In this document: positions 32,690-40,066 of the stretch, in pieces
How the letters are laid out: the number at the start of each line of letters is the position of its first letter
Numbering within the stretch: the first letter of the stretch is position 1
Source: Bacilli bacterium
Lineage (GTDB): Bacteria; Bacillota_I; Bacilli_A; RF39; UBA660
Assembly: GCA_017478105.1 (NCBI GenBank)
Contig: JAFVEF010000051.1
Span: 1 to 41,963 of the forward strand
DNA length: 41,963 nt
Direction of reading: 5' to 3'
Position numbers and translations under genes: made by a program
The notes under the pieces: generated by a model
Seen by the model: only the letters and a program-made list of their open reading frames with translations
Databases searched by the model: none
What the model was told of the DNA's origin: nothing

Positions 32690-34639
32690 ATGAGTAATAA
32701 TACTAAAAAAGAAAAGAAGAAAGAAATGAAATCTGATACTACTTCTTTATCTGTTATAAATACACAAGAATTAAATAATTTGATTGAAGAAAACTTAGGT
32801 AATAAAGAAAGTAATAATTTTCTAGTAAATGGATTTATGATATTTGTACTTATAGTTTCATTAGTTAGTTTCTTTATATGTGTATTAAATAAGAATACTT
32901 CTATTTTTACTTTAATAATGAGTTTAGTATTCACTATTTTTACAATACTATTTGTAACTCTTTCGATGAGAGGAAATAAAAATAAAGGTTTAGTATTAGT
33001 TAGTGGTTTATTATTATTTGTTTATTCTATATTAAATAGTTTTTCTTATTTTAAACCTTTTATTAAGAATTCAGGATTAGAAGATTTTAGAGGTAAATCA
33101 CTTACTTATGTTGTTAAGTGGGCTAAAGATAATAAAGTTAATTTAACACAAGAATATGAATATAGTGATATGGTTTCGGAATATAAAATATTATCTCAAA
33201 GTATTAAGAGTGGTACTAATTTAGATAAAGTAAAAGATTTAGTTGTATCTATTAGTGAAGGGCCTAATCCTTATAAAGAGATTATGGTTCCTAGTATGAC
33301 AGGATGGGATACTGAAAGAGTAATAAGTTTTGTTAATGACAATTATATGAGTAATGTTAGTGTTGAATTCATAGTAAGTGATATGAAAAAAGATACTGTT
33401 GTGGAACAAAGTGCTAGTGGAAGTATGAAAAGAAATGATGAATTGAAATTAACATTTTCTTGGGGAGAAGAAAAAGATACTAGTGAATTAACTTTAATCG
33501 ATTTTACTAATAAGAGTAAATTTGAAGTTGAATTATATATGAAGCAGCATTCTTTAAGATATGAATTTGTAGAAGATTTTTCTAAAGATATTAAGATGAA
33601 TCATGCGATGAGTCAATCTATAAAAGCTGGTGAATTAGTTCATCCAGATGATGAAAAAATTACAGTTACAATTAGTAAAGGACCAGCAATTAAGATACCT
33701 GATGTTAGTAAGTATGATGTTGAAAAGATAACTGAATGGGCAATTAAAAATAAAATTAAAATTCATTTTGTAGATGAATATGATGATACTGTAAAAGCAA
33801 ATAATATTATAAAATTTGATTATAATAAAGATGATGTAGTAATGCAAGGAACTGTAATTAAAGTATTTGTTTCTAAAGGATCATTAAAAATGCCTAAATT
33901 TAAAGATTTAAATAGTTTCTATGAATGGGCAAATAAATATGGAATAAAATATGAAGAAGAACATGAATTTAGTGATACAGTTAAAGCTGGTGAAGTAATT
34001 AGTTATTCTTATAAAAATGGTGATGCGATTAAGAATGGTGATACTATCATTGTAAAGATAAGTGATGGTGTTAAAAAGACTGTTCCTAATGTAATTGGTT
34101 TAAGTAAAAATGAAGCTATTAAGAAATTAAATAATGCTTCACTAAATTATAATTTTGTTTATAGAAATAGTAATGAAGCAAAAGATATAGTTATTGGACA
34201 ATCACTTAGTGCTAATTCTGAAGTATCTAGTGGAGCTACAATAACAGTTACTTTAAGTAATGGTAAAAAGCCTGAAAAGAATACAAATAATAATACTAAT
34301 TACAATAACAATAGTAACAATAATAACAGTAGTAATAATAATTCAGGATCTTCTACTACTCCAGTACAACCAAGACAAGAAGATACAACTCCTGAAGTTG
34401 TATGTACTCCATGTACTATTGGAGGATTAAGAAGTGTTTATACAAATCCTGATAATCAAAATTCTTTTGATAAGATGGCAGCTGCTTTAAGAGCAAAGAT
34501 TACTAGTCAATGTCCTGGTATTAAAGTTAATATTTTAGGAGATACTACTACTACTCTAAGACCAGGAGAGCCTGTTTCAGGATTTAGTGGAGGAACTTCT
34601 GATTCTTGTCAAACAGTAACAATTACAATAGCACAATAA
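32690..34639 (+). CDS. Membrane protein with six PASTA-like repeats and a four-cysteine C-terminal domain, no kinase
   Basis: 649 residues. A Lys-rich cytosolic start (1-45) is followed by three membrane helices (~47-66, 71-93, 99-118). Six PASTA-like repeats follow at ~130-190, 199-260, 268-331, 336-397, 401-460 and 465-525; the last is the most canonical (VPNVIGLSKNEAIKKL). An Asn/Ser-rich linker (~528-556) leads to an ~80-residue end with Cys 572, 575, 608 and 640, likely two disulfides. PASTA repeats normally sit on PknB kinases or penicillin-binding proteins and sense muropeptides or lipid II; neither catalytic domain is present. RBS GGAGGTG, terminator directly after the stop. The binding role at the wall is inferred. 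Confidence 0.82.
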   Translation: MSNNTKKEKKKEMKSDTTSLSVINTQELNNLIEENLGNKESNNFLVNGFMIFVLIVSLVSFFICVLNKNTSIFTLIMSLVFTIFTILFVTLSMRGNKNKGLVLVSGLLLFVYSILNSFSYFKPFIKNSGLEDFRGKSLTYVVKWAKDNKVNLTQEYEYSDMVSEYKILSQSIKSGTNLDKVKDLVVSISEGPNPYKEIMVPSMTGWDTERVISFVNDNYMSNVSVEFIVSDMKKDTVVEQSASGSMKRNDELKLTFSWGEEKDTSELTLIDFTNKSKFEVELYMKQHSLRYEFVEDFSKDIKMNHAMSQSIKAGELVHPDDEKITVTISKGPAIKIPDVSKYDVEKITEWAIKNKIKIHFVDEYDDTVKANNIIKFDYNKDDVVMQGTVIKVFVSKGSLKMPKFKDLNSFYEWANKYGIKYEEEHEFSDTVKAGEVISYSYKNGDAIKNGDTIIVKISDGVKKTVPNVIGLSKNEAIKKLNNASLNYNFVYRNSNEAKDIVIGQSLSANSEVSSGATITVTLSNGKKPEKNTNNNTNYNNNSNNNNSSNNNSGSSTTPVQPRQEDTTPEVVCTPCTIGGLRSVYTNPDNQNSFDKMAAALRAKITSQCPGIKVNILGDTTTTLRPGEPVSGFSGGTSDSCQTVTITIAQ

Positions 34640-34663
34640 AAGAGATCAAATATGATCTCTTTT
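34638..34663. terminator. Bidirectional terminator shared by the PASTA gene and the small ORF
   Basis: AAAAGAGATCA and TGATCTCTTTT form an 11-pair stem around AATA. On the plus strand it starts in the PASTA gene stop codon. On the minus strand it follows the small ORF stop at 34666 by two bases. Confidence 0.85.
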
Positions 34664-34665
34664 GT

Positions 34666-34770
34666 TTATACTATATTTAAATTAGTACTTAAAATAGCAT
34701 ATCCTGCAGATACTAATAGTAATAATACTATTACTAATAAATAATTTAATTTTCTTTTATTCTTTTTCAT
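34666..34770 (-). CDS. Small single-helix membrane protein, 34 residues
   Basis: An ATG at 34770 with GGTGA five bases upstream opens a frame of 34 codons ending in TAA at 34666. The product is a basic start (MKKNKRKLNY), one hydrophobic helix ([15 protein letters not shown]) and ILSTNLNIV. That last part resembles the signal-anchor and first residues of larger secreted proteins of gut Firmicutes (GYA.LST.L.I followed by a long beta-rich domain). Two readings are open: a genuine short membrane protein with its own RBS and terminator, or the remnant of a longer gene cut down to its anchor. There is no leftover coding sequence behind it; a terminator follows at once. Confidence 0.55.
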   Translation of the reverse strand: MKKNKRKLNYLLVIVLLLLVSAGYAILSTNLNIV

Positions 34771-34817
34771 ATGATTCACCTATTATAATTGTATAATAAT
34801 AGTTTTTTTTATGCAAT

Positions 34818-34838
34818 AAAAAAGAGATTTCTCTCTTT
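34818..34838 (-). terminator. Terminator of the M29 aminopeptidase gene
   Basis: AAAGAGA (34821-34827) pairs with TCTCTTT (34832-34838) around TTTC, followed on the minus strand by further T. The stem overlaps the TAA stop (34837-34839). Confidence 0.8.
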
Positions 34839-36069
34839 AATTAAATTCTTCTGTGAAGTTACCATTTACTAGAATTGGTATTTCTTTATTATCATGTGTT
34901 ATTCCTGTGATATTTAGATCTTTATTTCCTACCATGAAATCTACATGAGAATCACATTTATTTAAATGATATACATTAAATAGTTCATCTTTAGTTCTAT
35001 TTATTCCATTTTCAATACATTCTGTAAATGAATCTCCTAAAGCTACATGGCATGCAGCATTTTCATCGAATAATGTTTCTAAGAATATTTGATTAGTATT
35101 AGATATTGGTGAATCATATGGAACTAATGCAACTTCTCCTATCATGTTAGAATTCTCACAGATACTAATCATATTCTTTAGAGTTTCTTCACCTTTTTCG
35201 GCTTTACAATCTACTACTTTACCATCTTTAAATGATATAGAAAAATTATCTATTAGTACATCTTGATATGATAATGGTTTTGAAGAGTAAAGGACTCCAT
35301 TAGCACTTAGACAATCAGGTGATGTGAATACTTCTTCTGTTGGGTAGTTTACTAATACTTCCTTATTATTTTTTAAAACACTTCTTCCTGATGCCCATAA
35401 ATGATTCTTTGGTAAATCTACTTGGAAATTAGTTCCATTACTACTTTTATACTTTAATGTTTTAAATTGATAAGAGTTTAATTTATTAGCTCTTTCATTT
35501 AATTTCTTTATTTTATTATTCCATATTTCGACAGGATTATCTTCTTTAATTTTACATATATCAAATATAATATCCCATAGTTTATCTGTAGGATTAGATT
35601 CTTTTGGATATAAAACTTTAGCCCAATCTTTTGTAGGTACACAAGCTATACACCAAGCAAGTTCTTGTTTATCTCTTAAATTATCAAATTCTTTTCTTGT
35701 TTCTAATGAATATTTTGCCATTTCAGTTATTTTATTTTGATCAATATCTTTCATTAGTCCAGGATTTTCTGATGATAGCATTAAAAAAGCAGCATTCTTT
35801 TTAGCATATTCATTCCAAATACTTTTATTCCAATATGGAAGTTTTTTTAATTCATCTACTTCTAATTCTTGTAGTGCTTCATGTTTTTTATAGGGATCTT
35901 GTCTATCATAATAAATATCTGTAATTCCTAGAGTTTTCGCAACTTCTGAAAGTAATTGTACAAAGTCTTCTCTTTCACTATTATAAGTTATAAATAATGG
36001 TTGATTTTTATCCATCTTTAAACATGATTCTAATAATACTTTAGCATATTTTTCTTGTAATTCTTTCAT
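34837..36069 (-). CDS. M29 family metallo-aminopeptidase (AmpS/PepS type)
   Basis: About 410 residues, the length of AmpS/PepS. The metal ligands of the family can be placed: Glu in GEVALVPYDSP, Glu and His in ENAACHVALGDSF, and His and Asp in CDSHVDFMVG. The N-terminal half has the usual FITYNSERED start. These are cytoplasmic aminopeptidases that bind two divalent metals and release N-terminal residues from peptides; in Gram-positives PepS trims peptides with acidic, aromatic or other residues. The frame is open to 36102, but ATG 36069 follows GAGG by five bases and gives the family start. It lies between envelope genes but need not share their function. Confidence 0.9.
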   Translation of the reverse strand: MKELQEKYAKVLLESCLKMDKNQPLFITYNSEREDFVQLLSEVAKTLGITDIYYDRQDPYKKHEALQELEVDELKKLPYWNKSIWNEYAKKNAAFLMLSSENPGLMKDIDQNKITEMAKYSLETRKEFDNLRDKQELAWCIACVPTKDWAKVLYPKESNPTDKLWDIIFDICKIKEDNPVEIWNNKIKKLNERANKLNSYQFKTLKYKSSNGTNFQVDLPKNHLWASGRSVLKNNKEVLVNYPTEEVFTSPDCLSANGVLYSSKPLSYQDVLIDNFSISFKDGKVVDCKAEKGEETLKNMISICENSNMIGEVALVPYDSPISNTNQIFLETLFDENAACHVALGDSFTECIENGINRTKDELFNVYHLNKCDSHVDFMVGNKDLNITGITHDNKEIPILVNGNFTEEFN

Positions 36070-36121
36070 ATAATCCTCACTTTCATTTTTATTATATAAC
36101 ATTTAATTATTTTTATTCAAT

Positions 36122-36145
36122 AAAAAGGAAAGCATATGCTTTCCT
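36122..36145 (-). terminator. Terminator of the glucosaminidase gene
   Basis: A perfect 20-base palindrome AGGAAAGCATATGCTTTCCT (36126-36145), followed on the minus strand by five T. It includes the last base pairs of the TAG stop (36144-36146). Confidence 0.85.
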
Positions 36146-39100
36146 ATTCTACTGTTATTTCTACTCTATTTTGTCTTTGTTTATTTAGACTAACTGAGTA
36201 TTTCTTATCATTAGATGTAGATTCTAGTTTTGGTAGAATTCCTAATACATCAGTTAATTCTCCATAGTCTCTAGCATCTTTTGTTTTTGTGTATACTAAG
36301 ACTGAATAAGTTCCTTTAGGTAAATCTTTTAAATCGATTTCTTTTTGATACCAGATATATGATTTATCTAAGTTATCTGAAGTGGTTATACTATATGGAC
36401 CTATTTTACTACCTAAATCAAAGTAATATTGTTTAAATGTAGTAGTATTTTCAACTATTAATGTTCTTGTGATATCTTTATCACTTGCATAAGTTGCTTT
36501 ATAGTTATAAGAATAACCTAATATGGATAATTTAGAATCATTTAAACTAATATCTTCAAAGTCATTTACCATGGCTCTAAATGTTGGAGCTTCATAAGTT
36601 GTATATAATTCATCACGAATAGATAATTCCATTTTCTTAGATTTTAGATTTAATAGTACTTTGAAATTATATCCTTTATTATCATCTTCTCCACGTTTAG
36701 TAATAGTTTTATTGAATAAATTATCAACAACTTGAGTTGTATAATATAAATCGTCTGTTGCCTGCATGTATAATTCATAATCACCATTTGGTATATTACT
36801 AAAGTTTATATTTCCTTTAAACCAAGAATATGTATAACTATTATTACCATAAGTACCTAAATCATATGGATAATCTTTATTCCAAGCATTAATTTCTTTT
36901 CTATACTCATTACCTGTATTTTTATCTTTAAAGATTAATTCATATTTTTTATCTTTAGAATTATTGTGATCTAATATTGTTAAATAACCAGCTATTTCAA
37001 ATTTCTTAGTAGTTTTATTAAATGTTAGACTATCTAAATAGAATTCTCCATTTGCTTCTTCTAGTACTTTTTCTTTTACTGTAACAGTAATCGTTTTTGT
37101 AGTTTTTTCATTATCAGAGTCTTCTACTTCATATACTACTTCATAAGTCCCTTCAGTAGTTGTATCTACATTATTACTCTTTACTACTATTTTATCTGTT
37201 AAATCTCCATCTTCATGATCTTTAGCACTTACATTTTTTAATGGATCAAATTCTTCATTTAGATAAATAGTTTTATCATCTACTAGTATTTCAGGTTTAT
37301 AGTTTTCTAGTACTGTAACTGTTATTTGTTTAGTTGTCTTTTTACCCAAACTATCTTCTACTTCATATATTACTTGGTATGAACCAGAAGTTTTTATTAC
37401 ATCATTTTTAATTACTTTAATTTTACTTGTTAGCTCTCCATCTTCTTGATCATATGCTTTTACTTTATCTAATGGATTATAGTCATCTTTTTTAGATATA
37501 GTTTTATCACTTGCTTCTATTTCTGGAGCTTTATTTTCTTTTACAAGTACTCTTATTGTTTTTACTGTGTTAGTATTACTACTATCAATTACTTGATATG
37601 TAATTTTATATTCTCCTGGAACAGTAGTATTTACTGTATTTTCTATTATTTGAATTTTACTTGTTAGATCTCCATCTTCTTGATCATAAGCAGTAACATT
37701 ATTATTTGGATTAATACTTTGTCCTTCAAAAACCTCTATATCATTTGCTTGAATTACAGGAGCTGTATTGGCAGCTTGTGAATAGTATAAGGCAATATTT
37801 ACTCCTGGGAATGATTGAAGTGTATATCCAATGATATTATCATACCCTTTTAGATTAACTGGTACTGTTAACCAAGTATCATTTCCAACTACTTGAGATC
37901 CTAGTATTGGTACATAAGTATAAGTATATAATCCACTTATTTTTGAATATGCTTTATCTTCAGTATTATAGTTAACCCAAGTATATTGATTACCTTCTAC
38001 ATCAACTGTCACTTTTCCATATGTGGCATTAATTAATCTTATACTATCAGCAGATACCCAGTGTTTTTGATCATGGAAATAATCACTAGTAACTAGATAT
38101 GCTACTGGTACTCCATTACTATAAGCTATTGTGAATACCATTACATAACGATCTTTTAATAATGTTTCACCAGTTCTTGCTTGAAGTGATGAATCAAAAT
38201 GATATGGTGTATCTTTTGTAGATATCGCAACACGTGGTTTTAATTCAGTGTTTTCTATTAATAAATCATATGTATAATAAGCATCTTGATATTCAGTAAC
38301 ACTATTTGGATATTTATAACCATATTTAGCATTATTTATTTTTACTACTTGATTTGCTGGAACATATACAAAATTATTCCAATTATAATCACCACTTGTT
38401 ATTTCATTATAATTATAATCAATATTTAAATCACTAACTACTTTATACCATTTTTCATTACCAGACATTACTTCATCAACTATAACTACTCCATCTTCTT
38501 TTTCTGGATATTGGTAAATAAATTTATAACTAGTACCTGGGCCACTATAAGCATTTGTTGGTCCTGTTACTACTCCTAATTGATAATAATTATAATCTTG
38601 TAAACCAAAAGCTTTATCAAAACTATAGTAGTTAGCAGCATTTTTTTCACCCCAATATGTGTCTGAGGCATATTTTACATTCATACCAATCCATTTATCA
38701 CCAAATTGTGGTCCAAAGTATCTCCAATCTCTTGGATGAGCAAAACCATATGTAATCCATTTAGAAGCATATCCTAAGATACTTGATTGGAATGATGCAT
38801 ACCAATTAGCTGCTTGAGTTGGATTTGTATCAACAGCATTAAGTCCAAAGCCATTATTTTTATTAATTGATAGATTACTTCTACCATTTCCTGTTTCATT
38901 TCTACTTAAACTTAATGAGTTAATGGCATTTACTCCATATTTTTGTTGAGCATAATAGAAGAATGTTCCCATTCCATATAATCTTGATGTGTTATTTGAA
39001 GCTGCATTTCCATAAACATTTTCATAAAATCCCATATTATTTCTTATATATTCATCGATATTTACACTAGAATAAGTGGTTTTAGTATGATTTGATAAAT

Positions 39101-39863
39101 ACATATAATAATTATAATAAGGATTATATGGATTAACTGAATAGCTATGAGAATTATTTTTTACATCTTTAATTAAAGTAGTTAAATTTGTATAAAAATA
39201 ATGTCCATCATAACTAAAATATAGTCCTTTATTTAACATTTCTGGTTTAGGTCCTATTACTCTTCCTGCTGATCCATAATAATCATTTTGTATTTTTGCA
39301 ACATAGTTATGTCTTATTTCATCCGTTACTGAATAATTACTTGCAGATTTTACCCAAGTGATTGGTACTATTTCATAAGCTTTCTTTTCAATCCAACCAG
39401 TAAAATTACCAATTTGAACTTTAGCTGTCCATGTACCATAGGTATTAGAGTATCCTGTTCCCATATGAACACCATCAACTCCACCATATAAGCTTCCAGT
39501 ATCCATATAAGTATATCTATAACCGGTTAGTTCACTATTTAAATAAAAATAAGTTAAATCAGGATTTACAGTTAAGTCAAGTAATGCAACGTTAGCATCT
39601 ACAATTATTGTTTCACCATTTACTTTATGTAATATAGCAAGATCATCTGCTCCATTACTTACCATATAGTTTTTAGCAGAATCAAAATCATTGAAACATG
39701 CTACTTTATCAATATAACCATCTGTATGAAAACCAGCAACTTCATAAGTACCACAAAGAGTACGATATTTATAATTACTTGAGTCAAAGGCATAAGTATT
39801 CTTATATGTAAAAAGAATAATAAATGTAAATATTAAAAATAATAATTTCTTTTTGTTTTTCAT
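36144..39863 (-). CDS. Large secreted glucosaminidase with SH3-like and three DUF5011-type domains
   Basis: 1239 residues. Signal peptide 1-25. The glucosaminidase domain (~270-420) has LSRNETGNGRSNLS, where Glu 323 fits the catalytic Glu of GH73-like enzymes (compare LETGWG of FlgJ). An SH3-like segment follows at ~425-480 (VTGPTNAYSGPGTSYKF), and further SH3-like parts may lie at ~490-690. Three Ig-like repeats of ~78 residues stand at ~701-933, each with AYDQEDG (or AKDHEDG) and Y.V.D, typical of DUF5011. Two related beta-rich modules (~940-1065 and 1100-1215) close the protein; I do not recognise them. It would cut peptidoglycan at GlcNAc bonds during growth or separation. RBS AAGGAGG. 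Confidence 0.88.
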   Translation of the reverse strand: MKNKKKLLFLIFTFIILFTYKNTYAFDSSNYKYRTLCGTYEVAGFHTDGYIDKVACFNDFDSAKNYMVSNGADDLAILHKVNGETIIVDANVALLDLTVNPDLTYFYLNSELTGYRYTYMDTGSLYGGVDGVHMGTGYSNTYGTWTAKVQIGNFTGWIEKKAYEIVPITWVKSASNYSVTDEIRHNYVAKIQNDYYGSAGRVIGPKPEMLNKGLYFSYDGHYFYTNLTTLIKDVKNNSHSYSVNPYNPYYNYYMYLSNHTKTTYSSVNIDEYIRNNMGFYENVYGNAASNNTSRLYGMGTFFYYAQQKYGVNAINSLSLSRNETGNGRSNLSINKNNGFGLNAVDTNPTQAANWYASFQSSILGYASKWITYGFAHPRDWRYFGPQFGDKWIGMNVKYASDTYWGEKNAANYYSFDKAFGLQDYNYYQLGVVTGPTNAYSGPGTSYKFIYQYPEKEDGVVIVDEVMSGNEKWYKVVSDLNIDYNYNEITSGDYNWNNFVYVPANQVVKINNAKYGYKYPNSVTEYQDAYYTYDLLIENTELKPRVAISTKDTPYHFDSSLQARTGETLLKDRYVMVFTIAYSNGVPVAYLVTSDYFHDQKHWVSADSIRLINATYGKVTVDVEGNQYTWVNYNTEDKAYSKISGLYTYTYVPILGSQVVGNDTWLTVPVNLKGYDNIIGYTLQSFPGVNIALYYSQAANTAPVIQANDIEVFEGQSINPNNNVTAYDQEDGDLTSKIQIIENTVNTTVPGEYKITYQVIDSSNTNTVKTIRVLVKENKAPEIEASDKTISKKDDYNPLDKVKAYDQEDGELTSKIKVIKNDVIKTSGSYQVIYEVEDSLGKKTTKQITVTVLENYKPEILVDDKTIYLNEEFDPLKNVSAKDHEDGDLTDKIVVKSNNVDTTTEGTYEVVYEVEDSDNEKTTKTITVTVKEKVLEEANGEFYLDSLTFNKTTKKFEIAGYLTILDHNNSKDKKYELIFKDKNTGNEYRKEINAWNKDYPYDLGTYGNNSYTYSWFKGNINFSNIPNGDYELYMQATDDLYYTTQVVDNLFNKTITKRGEDDNKGYNFKVLLNLKSKKMELSIRDELYTTYEAPTFRAMVNDFEDISLNDSKLSILGYSYNYKATYASDKDITRTLIVENTTTFKQYYFDLGSKIGPYSITTSDNLDKSYIWYQKEIDLKDLPKGTYSVLVYTKTKDARDYGELTDVLGILPKLESTSNDKKYSVSLNKQRQNRVEITVE

Positions 39864-39894
39864 ATTATGCCTCCTTCCCTATTATTTCAAATTA

Positions 39895-39903
39895 ATTATA
39901 ACA
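39895..39903 (-). promoter_or_regulatory. Extended -10 upstream of the glucosaminidase gene
   Basis: Minus-strand TG-T-TATAAT about 30 bases before the start codon and upstream of RBS AAGGAGG. The -35 position (TATTTT) is weak. Confidence 0.5.
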
Positions 39904-39950
39904 ATTATTTATTTAATAAAATAGTATCTTAAAGTAATTATTCTAAATAT

Positions 39951-39977
39951 TTGACAATTATTTACAATTATTATAAT
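39951..39977 (+). promoter_or_regulatory. Possible upstream promoter of the LCP gene
   Basis: Perfect TTGACA (39951-39956) and TATAAT (39972-39977), but with a spacer of only 15 bases, so activity is uncertain. It would give a leader of ~85 bases. Confidence 0.35.
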
Positions 39978-40003
39978 TATTCAATCTATATAATTTGTCT
40001 TTC

Positions 40004-40032
40004 TTGCGAAAAGTTATAATTTTAGGTATAAT
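40004..40032 (+). promoter_or_regulatory. Promoter of the LCP gene
   Basis: TTGCGA (40004-40009), 17-base spacer, TATAAT (40027-40032). The RBS GGAGGA lies at 40055-40060 and ATG at 40067. Confidence 0.75.
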
Positions 40033-40066
40033 TTTATAGTAGGAGTTTTTGTTTGGAGGAAGAGAC

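Noticed and set aside
34666..34770. Signal for a longer pseudogene after the 34-codon frame
   Set aside because: Beyond the stop only a terminator and the end of the PASTA gene follow, so no decayed coding part can be shown. A remnant origin remains possible but unproven.
39864..40066. A small gene or RNA in the longest intergenic gap (~200 bases)
   Set aside because: Only divergent promoters and ribosome binding sites were found. There is no open frame with an RBS and no strong RNA fold.
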